Shown in pieces: positions 1 to 8,268 of a stretch of 64,000 nt of DNA. Every line of letters begins with the position of its first letter. Position 1 is the stretch's first letter. A program made the position numbers and the translations under genes. The notes under the pieces were generated by a model, which saw only the letters and a program-made list of their open reading frames with translations, made no database searches and was not told where the DNA came from. The stretch comes from Pontibacter populi. Lineage in GTDB: Bacteria; Bacteroidota; Bacteroidia; Cytophagales; Hymenobacteraceae. The DNA is taken from the NCBI RefSeq assembly GCF_019336435.1, contig NZ_JAHWXQ010000006.1, positions 62,001 through 126,000 on the forward strand, written 5' to 3'.

Positions 1-281
1 AGAGAAGATTCAGTAATTATTCCAAAAGAATTTGCTAAGAGAAGCTGAGTCTCTAACTCAAAGGCTGACCCAAGTGCTATACTTAAAAAATGAGCAAATT
101 CTTTAGGTGAATTTCTGCCTGCTCCTTCTGCAATATTAGATGGTATAGAAACGGCTGCTCTGTTGATTTGAGATGTTAGACCATATCTTTCATTCCCTGG
201 AAATGTAGCTGTTGTTTCATAAACGGCCTTCGCCAGCTCCATTGATCGCTGCCAGATCTTTAAGTCCTTAAAGCTGTGCAT
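1..281 (-). CDS. Four-helix-bundle protein (S23/IVS-type), partial
   Basis: The gene runs off the left edge, so about 93 codons from the N-terminus are visible. The translation begins MHSFKDLKIWQRSMELAKAV and contains the family signature GLTSQINRAAVSIPSNIAEGAGR followed by a helical EFAHFL...ELETQL stretch. This is the TIGR02436 four-helix-bundle family, first described as an ORF in intervening sequences of 23S rRNA and now known as free-standing genes of unknown function in many Bacteroidetes. The start is the ATG just right of a short TCTAACATCT direct repeat. It lies downstream of the thiolase on the same strand, but the AT-rich repeat spacer suggests it is not part of the fad operon. No rRNA lies nearby, so it is not inside an rRNA insert here. 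Confidence 0.85.
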   Translation of the reverse strand, partial: MHSFKDLKIWQRSMELAKAVYETTATFPGNERYGLTSQINRAAVSIPSNIAEGAGRNSPKEFAHFLSIALGSAFELETQLLLANSFGIITESS

Positions 282-288
282 AAAATAA

Positions 289-316
289 GTCTAACATCTA
301 AAATCTAACATCTAGC
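289..316. repeat. Short direct repeat TCTAACATCT
   Basis: The spacer between the partial four-helix-bundle gene and the thiolase holds two copies of TCTAACATCT separated by AAAA, followed by a decayed third unit (AGCGTCTA). It belongs to the class of AT-rich micro-repeat spacers seen at several other places in this window. Confidence 0.6.
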
Positions 317-318
317 GT

Positions 319-1497
319 CTATTTCAGCAATTCATAGATACCGGCTACACCCTGGCCGCCACCCACACAGGCGGTTACCATGCCGTACTTTTTGCCTATG
401 CGGCGAAGTTCATGGAATTGCTGGATAGAAAGCTTAGCGCCGGAGCAACCAAGCGGGTGACCTAAAGCAATAGCTCCACCACTTATGTTGAGCTTAGCAG
501 GATCAAAATCCAGGTGGCGCATAACAGCGATAGACTGGGCAGCAAAGGCTTCGTTCATCTCGATCAAGTCGATGTCGTTCAGCGTCATGCCAGCCATTTT
601 CAAAGCTTTTGGCACAGCTGCAATTGGCCCCATACCCATGATACGCGGATCAACACCACCGGAAGCATAACTTACCAGCCTGGCAATTGGCTCCAGGTTC
701 AGTTCTTTTACCATGCGCTCGCTCATAACTATAACGAAGGCAGCACCATCAGAAGTCTGAGAAGAGTTACCAGCCGTTACCGAACCACCTGCTGCAAATA
801 CTGGCTTTAAGCGAGCTAAGGCTTCCATAGAAGTATCCGCTCTTGGGCCTTCATCAGTATCTACCACATAAGTGCGGGTCTTTTTCTTGCCGTTCTCGTC
901 CAGGTAAGTTTCTTCAACGGTTATCGGCACGATCTGCTCCTTAAAGTAGCCGTTCTTGATCGCGTTGATAGCTTTCTGATGCGAATGGTACGCAAACTCA
1001 TCCTGGTCTTCGCGGGTAACCTTATAGTCTGCAGCCACAGCCTCAGCTGTTAAGCCCATGCTCAGGTACCAGTCCGGGTTGTTTTTCGCGATAGTATAGT
1101 TCGGCACTGTTTTCCAACCAACTGTTGGCACCAGCGACATCGATTCTGTACCGCCGGCAACTATACAGTCAGCCATACCAGCCGAGATGCGGTTTGCGGC
1201 TATAGCTATAGTTTCCAGACCAGAGCCGCAGTAGCGGTTCACGGTCATACCAGAAACCGACATTGGCAATGCCAGCAACGAGATCATTCGACCTATCTGT
1301 AAGCCCTGCTCAGCTTCCGGCACCGCGTTACCAACTATAAGGTCGTCTACACGCTCCGGGTCCAAGGCTGGCACTGAGGCCATTAAATGTTTGATGACAT
1401 CAGCGGCCAGGTCATCAGGTCTGGTGAACCGAAATCCGCCACGGCCCGCTTTACCCACGGCGCTACGAAATCCGGCTACGATATATGCATTGTTCAT
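319..1497 (-). CDS. fadA: Acetyl-CoA C-acyltransferase (3-ketoacyl-CoA thiolase)
   Basis: Catalyses the last step of the beta-oxidation cycle, thiolytic cleavage of 3-ketoacyl-CoA to acetyl-CoA and a shortened acyl-CoA, in the cytoplasm. The 392-residue length is typical. Visible catalytic residues are the nucleophile Cys90 in NRYCGSGLE, His347 in GHPLG and the acid/base Cys377 in ACVGGGQG; the NEAFAAQ motif is also present. It follows the FadB-like gene on the same strand after about 90 bp, and together they would form the trifunctional FadBA-type complex. The spacer contains AT-rich micro-repeats rather than an obvious terminator, so co-transcription with fadB and marR is likely. Substrate chain length cannot be read from the sequence. 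Confidence 0.95.
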   Translation of the reverse strand: MNNAYIVAGFRSAVGKAGRGGFRFTRPDDLAADVIKHLMASVPALDPERVDDLIVGNAVPEAEQGLQIGRMISLLALPMSVSGMTVNRYCGSGLETIAIAANRISAGMADCIVAGGTESMSLVPTVGWKTVPNYTIAKNNPDWYLSMGLTAEAVAADYKVTREDQDEFAYHSHQKAINAIKNGYFKEQIVPITVEETYLDENGKKKTRTYVVDTDEGPRADTSMEALARLKPVFAAGGSVTAGNSSQTSDGAAFVIVMSERMVKELNLEPIARLVSYASGGVDPRIMGMGPIAAVPKALKMAGMTLNDIDLIEMNEAFAAQSIAVMRHLDFDPAKLNISGGAIALGHPLGCSGAKLSIQQFHELRRIGKKYGMVTACVGGGQGVAGIYELLK

Positions 1498-1551
1498 ATT
1501 TTCTAATTGCTAAATTGTTAAATGGTTGATTGTTGATTTCTCTTTAAGAGC

Positions 1552-1590
1552 TTAATCATTATTCATTACCCATTATTCATTAGTCATTAA
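1552..1590. repeat. AT-rich micro-repeat (ATTCATTA units)
   Basis: Imperfect tandem units of the form CATTATTCATTA / CCATTATTCATT fill the fadB-fadA spacer. This is low-complexity DNA without a recognisable regulatory element. Confidence 0.55.
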
Positions 1591-3989
1591 TTTCTCAGCG
1601 GCTTGCCTGTGGTCAGGATGCTCTGGATACGCTCCAGTGTTTTGCGCTCACCTGTCAGGGACAGGAAGGCTTCACGCTCCAGGTCTAGCAGGTACTGCTC
1701 GCTCACTTCGGTTGGGGCGGACAAGTCGCCACCGCACATCACATAAGCCAGTTTCTGAGAGATTTTCAGGTCGTGCTCAGACATATAGCGGCCGGTCATC
1801 ATGGCATTGGCACCTGTCAGGAACATACCCAACGCGCCTTTGCCCTGCACCTTAATGTTGGTGCGTTGTACCGGTTTAACATAACCAGCGTCTGCCAGAA
1901 GTATTGCCTGCGCTTTGGCGTCGGCTATCAGGCGGTTGCTGTTTATAGTTATGCCATCCGATTTGCGCATAAAGCCCAGGTCTACCGCTTCTTTAGCCGA
2001 GGTAGAAACCTTTGCCATACCGATGTTCAGGAACACGTTTTTCAGGTCGTTGTACTCGATGTCGCCATCGGCATACATGTCAGCAGCGCGAAGCGTCATT
2101 TCTTTTGTACCGCCACCGCCTGGTATCAGGCCAACGCCAAACTCTACCAAGCCCATGTAAGTCTCAGCAGCAGCCTGAATGTGATCGACGTGCAGGTTAA
2201 GCTCGCATCCACCACCTAATGTTAAGCCATGTGGTGCACCCACTACTGGTATAGCCGAGTAGCGCATACGCATCATCGTGTTCTGGAACTGGCGGATGAT
2301 CATGTTCAGTTCATCGAAATCCTGGTCCAGCGCATACATGTAGATAAGGCCAACATTAGCACCGGCAGAGAAATTAGCGCCCTGGTTACCCACTACCATC
2401 CCACGGAAATCTTTCTCGGCAAGATCAATCCCTTTGTTCAGCGCCATGATCACGTCGCCGCCCATGGTGTTCATTTTGGTATGGAACTCTACGTTCAGGA
2501 TACCGTCGCCTAAATCAGTTATAGTTGCGCCGGTGTTTTTCCAGACCACTTTGTTGCCACGCAGGTTTTCAAGAATAATAAAATTCTCGGCACCCGGTAT
2601 AGCTTTGTATTCTTTACTGTTGATGTCGTAGTAGCGGCGTGTGCCGTTCTCCACAATGTAGAAAGACTCTTTGCCACTGTTCAGCATTTCTTCTACCCAG
2701 GCAGCAGGCTGATAACCGTTCTCGATCATGCGTTGCACACCTTCGCGGGCAACAATGGCATCCCAGTACTCAAACGGACCAAGCTCCCAGCCAAAGCCAG
2801 CACGCATAGCATCGTCTATTCTGTATAGTTCGTCAGAGATCTCAGGTATTCGGTTGCTCACATACTGGAACAAACCATAAAGCGACTCATTGAAGAACTG
2901 TGCTGCTTTATCCGACTGACCAGAGAAAACTTTCACACGCTTCTTCAGGTCTTCGATTGGCTTCAGTACTTCCAGGCTCTGGAACTTGGCGCGTTGCTTC
3001 GGTCCGTACTCCAGCGTGTTGAGGTCCAGCGTCAGGATCTCAGTTTTCCCTTTCGCGTCTTTTGTCTTTTTATAGAAACCCTGACCGGTTTTATCACCCA
3101 GCCACTTGTTCTCTACCATCTTCTGCAGGTAGCCTGGCAACTGGAACAGCTCACGCGACTCATCTCTCTCGCCAGTCTGGTAAAGCCCGTTGGCTACATT
3201 AGCCAAGGTATCTAAACCAACCACATCCAGCGTTCTGAAAGTAGCGGACTTCGGACGACCGATGATCGGACCGGAGATTCTATCTACTTCATCAACGTTA
3301 AGACCCAGTTTGTTCATTACCTGCAGGCCTTGCATAATAGCGTAAATACCCACACGGTTTGCGATGAAAGCAGGTGTATCTTTGGCCAGTACAGTAGTCT
3401 TGCCTAAGTACAGGTCGCCGTAATGCATCAGGAAATCAACTATAGCCGGATCTGTTTCAGGCGTCGGAATGATCTCCAGAAGTTTTAAGTAGCGTGGCGG
3501 GTTAAAGAAGTGCGTACCGCAGAAGTGTTTCCTGAAGTCTTCAGAACGACCATCCAGCATCATGTGAATCGGAATGCCCGATGTGTTGGAAGTAATAAGT
3601 GTACCCGGCTTGCGATGCTGCTCTACCTGGTCGTACACAATCTTCTTGATCTTCAGGTTCTCTACCACCACCTCAATGGTCCAGTCAGCAGTAGCGATGT
3701 CCTTCATGTTGTCTTCGAAGTTGCCTGTCTGGATCAGGCGCGCATCTGATTTGCGGTAGATCGGCGACGGGTTAGAAGCCAGTGCTGCCTGCAGTGAACT
3801 GTTCACAATGCGGTTACGCACAGCTTTGCTTTCCAGCGTCAGGCCTTTTTTCTCTTCGTCGGGCGTCAGCTCCTTCGGTACGATGTCGAGCAGCAGCACC
3901 TGCACCCCGATGTTGGCAAAATGGCAGGCAATACGCGAGCCCATCACACCGGAACCAAGTACGGCTACTTTCTTAATTATCCTCTTCAT
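1587..3989 (-). CDS. fadB: 3-hydroxyacyl-CoA dehydrogenase / enoyl-CoA hydratase fusion
   Basis: A bifunctional beta-oxidation enzyme: hydration of trans-2-enoyl-CoA and NAD-dependent oxidation of 3-hydroxyacyl-CoA. The dehydrogenase comes first: the Rossmann motif VLGSGVMGSRIA lies at about residues 10-21, with the NTSGIP and HFFNPP signatures after it. The C-terminal third is a crotonase domain with GNQGANFSAGAN and GLIPGGGGTKEM. E. coli FadB has the hydratase first, so this 800-residue protein resembles the FadN-type architecture of Bacillus and other Bacteroidetes. It lies directly downstream of the MarR regulator (24 bp gap) and upstream of the thiolase, forming a marR-fadB-fadA operon. 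Confidence 0.94.
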   Translation of the reverse strand: MKRIIKKVAVLGSGVMGSRIACHFANIGVQVLLLDIVPKELTPDEEKKGLTLESKAVRNRIVNSSLQAALASNPSPIYRKSDARLIQTGNFEDNMKDIATADWTIEVVVENLKIKKIVYDQVEQHRKPGTLITSNTSGIPIHMMLDGRSEDFRKHFCGTHFFNPPRYLKLLEIIPTPETDPAIVDFLMHYGDLYLGKTTVLAKDTPAFIANRVGIYAIMQGLQVMNKLGLNVDEVDRISGPIIGRPKSATFRTLDVVGLDTLANVANGLYQTGERDESRELFQLPGYLQKMVENKWLGDKTGQGFYKKTKDAKGKTEILTLDLNTLEYGPKQRAKFQSLEVLKPIEDLKKRVKVFSGQSDKAAQFFNESLYGLFQYVSNRIPEISDELYRIDDAMRAGFGWELGPFEYWDAIVAREGVQRMIENGYQPAAWVEEMLNSGKESFYIVENGTRRYYDINSKEYKAIPGAENFIILENLRGNKVVWKNTGATITDLGDGILNVEFHTKMNTMGGDVIMALNKGIDLAEKDFRGMVVGNQGANFSAGANVGLIYMYALDQDFDELNMIIRQFQNTMMRMRYSAIPVVGAPHGLTLGGGCELNLHVDHIQAAAETYMGLVEFGVGLIPGGGGTKEMTLRAADMYADGDIEYNDLKNVFLNIGMAKVSTSAKEAVDLGFMRKSDGITINSNRLIADAKAQAILLADAGYVKPVQRTNIKVQGKGALGMFLTGANAMMTGRYMSEHDLKISQKLAYVMCGGDLSAPTEVSEQYLLDLEREAFLSLTGERKTLERIQSILTTGKPLRN

Positions 3990-4013
3990 AGAATAGCTAT
4001 AGTTGTCTATGGG

Positions 4014-4448
4014 TTAAAATATCTCTTTGTTCTCGATCATAGTTTGTATGTGCCCGCACACTTTAAAAAAAGCATCTAGTTCTTCCTGCGGTATAGTTTC
4101 GTATACTTTATGGTTAAAGCGCAGCACCGTCTTTCTCGAAATTTCTTTTTTCTCCAGTCCTTTCTTTGTCAGGAAAATGCGCACCAGGCGTTTATCGCTC
4201 GGATCCGAAACTTTAAAGATCAGCTTCTTTTCCTCCATGCTTTTCAGGATGCGGGTAAGGCTTCGGGCCTCCAGACCCAGTAATGGCGCAATTTTGGTAG
4301 CAGGCGTACCTGCCTCCTGGTCTATGTTCAACAACACAAACCCTATAGATGTTGTAATGTCGTTTTTGGCAGCCTCGGTGTTATACATGCGCGAGATAGC
4401 ATGCCAACATACTTTCACATTATAATCTACTGTCTCTTCTGGCTTCAT
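4014..4448 (-). CDS. MarR-family transcriptional regulator
   Basis: A winged-helix regulator of about 144 residues. The helix-turn-helix and wing are visible in TPATKIAPLLGLEARSLT and MEEKKLIFKVSDPSDKRLVR; the DxR wing motif is characteristic of MarR. It is the first gene of the operon with the beta-oxidation genes, so it probably represses them and responds to an acyl-CoA or fatty acid, an inference from context. The ATG giving MKPEETVDY is preferred over an in-frame TTG two codons upstream. A TATATTTG box lies about 20 bp ahead and palindromic sequences lie further upstream, consistent with autoregulation. Confidence 0.9.
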   Translation of the reverse strand: MKPEETVDYNVKVCWHAISRMYNTEAAKNDITTSIGFVLLNIDQEAGTPATKIAPLLGLEARSLTRILKSMEEKKLIFKVSDPSDKRLVRIFLTKKGLEKKEISRKTVLRFNHKVYETIPQEELDAFFKVCGHIQTMIENKEIF

Positions 4449-4468
4449 GTACAAATAATGATGTATAC

Positions 4469-4476
4469 CAAATATA
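4469..4476 (-). promoter_or_regulatory. -7 box of the marR-fadB-fadA promoter
   Basis: TATATTTG on the minus strand matches the Bacteroidetes -7 consensus TAnnTTTG. It is about 20 bp from the marR start codon, giving a very short leader. No convincing -33 TTTG is found at the ideal spacing. Confidence 0.55.
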
Positions 4477-4487
4477 TAAAATAATGT

Positions 4488-4529
4488 TATGCAAGCATAC
4501 TATTTTCGAAAATTTATTCGGCATGCATA
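4488..4529. promoter_or_regulatory. Candidate MarR operator palindromes
   Basis: TATGC-AA-GCATA (4488-4499) is an inverted repeat with 5-bp arms just upstream of the marR -7 box. A related GGCATGCATA lies at 4520-4529. Both share the TATGC/GCATA core. Their placement over the promoter suggests operators for the adjacent regulator; the assignment is inference. Confidence 0.35.
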
Positions 4530-4593
4530 AAATACAGTACGAAAGAAGGGCTTTACAGATACTACAGCTATAGTTTTGGCAATCAGGCAATAA

Positions 4594-4624
4594 AAAAAGC
4601 CCTCCGTTTTGGGGAGGGCTTTTT
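4594..4624 (-). terminator. Terminator of the acyl-CoA ligase gene
   Basis: Perfect stem AAAAAGCCCTCC / GGAGGGCTTTTT with a 7-nt loop. On the minus strand it lies just after the fadD stop and ends in a T run. Confidence 0.85.
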
Positions 4625-4644
4625 AGTTATAGATTATCTATAGC

Positions 4645-6408
4645 CTAGAACATGCTATCGATCTCTTTCTTATAGTTGGCAGAGATTATCTTACGCTTCA
4701 CTTTAAGGGTTGGGGTAAGCTCGCCGCTCTCTACAGTCCACATGTTCGGGATGAGCTTAAACTTCTTCACAGTCTCGTATTGAGCAAGACCATGGTTGGC
4801 TTTCTCGATCTCACGCTTGAATTTCTCCACTATCTCCGGCTTTGTGATCATGTCAGCATCTGTAGTGTAAGGTATGCCTTTATGCATGCAATAGTCCTGC
4901 AGGCCCATGAACGACGGAACTATAAGCGCTGCAGCATATTTCTGACCATCACCTACTACCATTACCTGCTCAATCACTACAGATTCTTTCAGCTTATTCT
5001 CGATCGGCTGCGGCGCTACATACTTTCCACCGGAAGTTTTAAACATTTCTTTCTTGCGGTCCGTGATCTTCAGGTATTTGCCATGCACCATTTCGCCGAT
5101 GTCGCCTGTATGGAACCAGCCGTCGCTGTCAATAACTTCGGCAGTTAACTCAGGTTTGTTATAGTAACCTTTCATTACATGCGGCCCGCGGGTAAGTATC
5201 TCGCCGTCTGCTTCAGCTATCTTCACCTCCACGTTATCAATGTTCAGACCTACCGTACCGATCATGTTATTTTCTGGCTCAAAGCGGTTGAATGTAATTA
5301 CCGGTGATGTTTCTGTTAAACCGTAACCTTCCATAACACGAATGTTGGCAGCCCAGAACACACGTGCCAAACGTGGTTGCAACGCAGCACCACCCGAAAC
5401 GATAGCTATCACATTACCCCCAAGCGCTTCGCGCCATTTACTGAAGATAAGCTTATTGGCCAGTGCCAGCTGCTGGTTGTACCACCAGCCATTGTCTTTC
5501 TGAGTATCGTACTTCAAACCAAGCTCCAGTGCCCAGAAAAACAGTTTGCGCTTCACGCCTGTCAGTTCCATGCCTTTAGCTACAATCTTATCATATACCT
5601 TCTCGAGCAGGCGCGGTACGGTTGTAAATATGTGCGGCTGCACTTCTTTCAGGTTGTCGGCTACTTTTTCTATACTTTCGGCATAGTAAATAGAGACCCC
5701 GATACGCAGGTACATATACATGAGCATACGCTCGAAAATATGGCACAACGGCAGGAAGCTGAGTGCACGGTGTGTGTTATTTACAGGCACATAGTTTACA
5801 ATGCCCTGCACGTTGCTCACGATGTTATTATGCGTCAGCATTACACCTTTCGGGTTGCCAGTTGTACCGGAAGTATAAATGATGGTCAGGATGTCATCAG
5901 CAGTAACGGCATCGCGAAGCTCATTTAATTGCTCCGGATTCTCCAGTTGCTTGCCCATCTCCACCACTTCCGACCAATGCTTGGCACCATGCACCTCATC
6001 AAACGTATAGATCTCTTTTACACTGTCCAAGCCATCTGTAGCAGCAACTACTTTGTTGTAAAGTTCGCTATCGGCTACAAAAATGGCTTTTACTTCAGCA
6101 TCATTAAAGATATAACGGTAATCCTCAACAGTTATAGTCGGGTACATCGGCACGCTTATGGCGCCAATCTGTTGTATACCGTAATCTGCAAACACCCACT
6201 CCGGGCGGTTAAAAGAGATAATGGCTACTTTATCGTTTTTGCCAATACCCAGCTTTAAAAGCCCCAGGCTTACAAAGTCCGACATCTTCTGCACATCCTG
6301 GGTGCTGTATTTCACCCATTGTCCGTTTACTTTGGCGGCAAGGCAATCTTGCTTGGGAAAGTTGTTTAACTGGTGCGACAAAAAATCGATGGTGCGGGTG
6401 ATGCTCAT
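4645..6408 (-). CDS. fadD: Long-chain fatty acid-CoA ligase (AMP-forming)
   Basis: Activates fatty acids to acyl-CoA through an acyl-adenylate, feeding the neighbouring beta-oxidation genes. The adenylate-forming motifs are complete: TIIYTSGTTGNPKGV (P-loop), YGLTETSP, GWFHTGDIG and the hinge DRKKEMFKTSGGKYVAP. The 587-residue length and the FAA1-like sequence around the P-loop fit long-chain ligases of Bacteroidetes. It has its own terminator, so it is a separate transcription unit from marR-fadB-fadA although on the same strand. The exact chain-length preference is unknown. Confidence 0.93.
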   Translation of the reverse strand: MSITRTIDFLSHQLNNFPKQDCLAAKVNGQWVKYSTQDVQKMSDFVSLGLLKLGIGKNDKVAIISFNRPEWVFADYGIQQIGAISVPMYPTITVEDYRYIFNDAEVKAIFVADSELYNKVVAATDGLDSVKEIYTFDEVHGAKHWSEVVEMGKQLENPEQLNELRDAVTADDILTIIYTSGTTGNPKGVMLTHNNIVSNVQGIVNYVPVNNTHRALSFLPLCHIFERMLMYMYLRIGVSIYYAESIEKVADNLKEVQPHIFTTVPRLLEKVYDKIVAKGMELTGVKRKLFFWALELGLKYDTQKDNGWWYNQQLALANKLIFSKWREALGGNVIAIVSGGAALQPRLARVFWAANIRVMEGYGLTETSPVITFNRFEPENNMIGTVGLNIDNVEVKIAEADGEILTRGPHVMKGYYNKPELTAEVIDSDGWFHTGDIGEMVHGKYLKITDRKKEMFKTSGGKYVAPQPIENKLKESVVIEQVMVVGDGQKYAAALIVPSFMGLQDYCMHKGIPYTTDADMITKPEIVEKFKREIEKANHGLAQYETVKKFKLIPNMWTVESGELTPTLKVKRKIISANYKKEIDSMF

Positions 6409-6610
6409 GCTGTTTATATCTTTATATAGCGTGTAACCTAAACTATAACGGAGCCCGGAAATATAATTACCGGCTCATCATTAGTGCATTTTAATTATTT
6501 TTTTTCTTTTCTCCCACTTTCGCTCTCATAAATATTTAATATGAGTTATATTACACTCCCTAATTTACCTTTATTTACCAGCATATAGGCAACCAGTACA
6601 GATACCCCTA

Positions 6611-6618
6611 TAGTTTTG
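6611..6618 (+). promoter_or_regulatory. -7 box ahead of the arginase-fold gene
   Basis: TAGTTTTG fits TAnnTTTG and lies 33 bp before the ATG. It overlaps a CTATAGTTTTG copy of the abundant palindromic motif; a weaker TACTTTAG follows at about 6620. No clear -33 element is seen. Confidence 0.4.
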
Positions 6619-6650
6619 GTACTTTAGAATTAAAGTAAAGCAGCCACCGT

Positions 6651-7808
6651 ATGAACCTGTCGATCTTTTTTGAACCGCTGTACGAAGATGTTTTTGCAGC
6701 GCTAAACAAGCCCCGGACCCTGGGCTCTTATATCAGCCGTTTTGTAAGCAAGTTCCCCGACTGGCGCGCTGCCGACATTGCCATATTGGGCATAAACGAA
6801 ACACGCGGCAGCGGAAACGAAGAAAACACCGACCCGGCTCTGGCTCCTGCCCGTGCCGTACGCAAAAAGCTATATGCACTAAATAAAGGAGCAGGCAGTT
6901 GTAAAATAGTAGACCTGGGTAACCTCAGACCCGGCATATCGCTGGATGATACATACCTGCGCATAAAGGAAATTGTAGAAGTACTTATCTCTCACGGCAC
7001 CATACCTGTATTAATTGGTGGATCTCATGACCTGGAATATGGCCAGTTTATGGGTTACGAGCACCTGGAGCGCGTGGTAAACATGGTTACTGTAGACTCC
7101 AGCGTAGATATGACCGAAGACACGGATGCCAACCCTAACAAAAAGCAGCTGCGCAACATACTCATGCATGAGCCAAACTACCTGTTTAGTTTGGGGCAGA
7201 TAGGGTACCAGTCGTATTTAGTGGAGTCGGAAGTAATGGCTACGCTCGAAAAAATGCATTTTGAAGCTTACCGCGTGGGGGAAGTGCACCGTAACGTGCA
7301 GGAAATGGAGCCCGTGGTTCGCCTCGCCGACCTGTTAACTATAGATGTGGCCGCCATCCGGCACCAGGACGCGCCGGGCTACGAACCAGCTAACCCCTTT
7401 GGCTTAACCGGCGAAGAAGCCTGTCAATTATGCTGGTATGCCGGCCTAAACGATAACCTGACTTCCCTCGGAATTTATGAATACAACCCGGAACTGGATG
7501 AGCGCGAACTGACAGCCATGACCGTAGCAACGATGATCTGGTATTTTATTGAAGGGTTTTACCACCGCAAAAACGAGATCAGCTTTAACAGTAAACAGTT
7601 TACCAAATACGCTGTTGCCTTTAATGACAACCCGGACAAAATGGTATTCTACAAAAGCAAGCAAAGCGAGAAGTGGTGGCTGGAAGTAGAATCACTGACG
7701 GAAGGAAAGACTACACGCGTGGTACCTTGCAGTTATGAAGACTATCTGCAGGCAACCAAAGGGGAAGTTCCGAACCGCTGGATACTTACGCAGGCACGTA
7801 TCGGATAA
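6651..7808 (+). CDS. Arginase/agmatinase/formimidoylglutamase-fold protein
   Basis: A 385-residue protein of the ureohydrolase fold, in Bacteroidetes usually annotated as formimidoylglutamase. The first metal motif is recognisable as GGSHDLEYG, at about residues 122-130. The next motifs are unusual: where active enzymes have DAHxD there is DSSVDM, and the third reads IDVAAIRHQDAPG. The canonical second-shell His is therefore missing and the dinuclear manganese site may be altered. No histidine-utilisation genes lie nearby. It could be an active but divergent hydrolase or a catalytically lost paralogue. It stands alone and is transcribed divergently from fadD. Confidence 0.75.
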   Translation: MNLSIFFEPLYEDVFAALNKPRTLGSYISRFVSKFPDWRAADIAILGINETRGSGNEENTDPALAPARAVRKKLYALNKGAGSCKIVDLGNLRPGISLDDTYLRIKEIVEVLISHGTIPVLIGGSHDLEYGQFMGYEHLERVVNMVTVDSSVDMTEDTDANPNKKQLRNILMHEPNYLFSLGQIGYQSYLVESEVMATLEKMHFEAYRVGEVHRNVQEMEPVVRLADLLTIDVAAIRHQDAPGYEPANPFGLTGEEACQLCWYAGLNDNLTSLGIYEYNPELDERELTAMTVATMIWYFIEGFYHRKNEISFNSKQFTKYAVAFNDNPDKMVFYKSKQSEKWWLEVESLTEGKTTRVVPCSYEDYLQATKGEVPNRWILTQARIG

Positions 7809-7951
7809 TTTTACAGATGCCAAGATTTAGAATCTGGAGATGGGCTTAGCCGGTTTATAGTTTGAAGGAAGAATACCTTTATAAACTATAGCTTTTTGCA
7901 CAAAAAGTAATTCTGAAACATTCACATCTCCAGAGCACAGAATAAAGAAAT

Positions 7952-8206
7952 ATGCCCTTACCCGAATACACTTTACAACAGCTTGCCTCACGCAACGGCC
8001 AGGACAGAGACGATGTTTGGGTAGCGTATAAAGGTGTAATTTATGATGTCAGAAAATCAAGGTTATGGCGCACAGGCAACCATTACGAGCACTGGGCCGG
8101 CCAGGACCTGACCGAAGAATTAAAAAATGCGCCCCATACTGAATTTGTTTTTGATAAATTTGAGGCAGTGGGGCTGGTAAAAAACTCCGTGTACCGTACA
8201 GAATAA
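7952..8206 (+). CDS. Cytochrome b5-like heme/steroid-binding domain protein
   Basis: An 84-residue single-domain protein. YTLQQLASRNGQDRDDVWVAYKG and VIYDVRKSRLW match the N-terminal half of the cytochrome b5 fold, and GNHYEHWAGQDLTEELKNAPH matches the second half. The usual heme-ligand motif HPGG is absent, as in the membrane-associated progesterone-receptor-like branch (MAPR), so heme may be held differently or not at all. No signal peptide or membrane segment is seen, so it should be cytosolic. It precedes the kinase gene by about 60 bp on the same strand; co-transcription is possible but no functional link is evident. Confidence 0.8.
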   Translation: MPLPEYTLQQLASRNGQDRDDVWVAYKGVIYDVRKSRLWRTGNHYEHWAGQDLTEELKNAPHTEFVFDKFEAVGLVKNSVYRTE

Positions 8207-8268
8207 TCCGGATAAGCGATATCCGTAACTATAAATAAACGACAACTCTATATTTTACTCTACAGCAT

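Noticed and set aside
1..281. rRNA intervening sequence at the left edge
   Set aside because: The encoded protein family can sit in 23S rRNA inserts, but no rRNA sequence surrounds it in the visible part.
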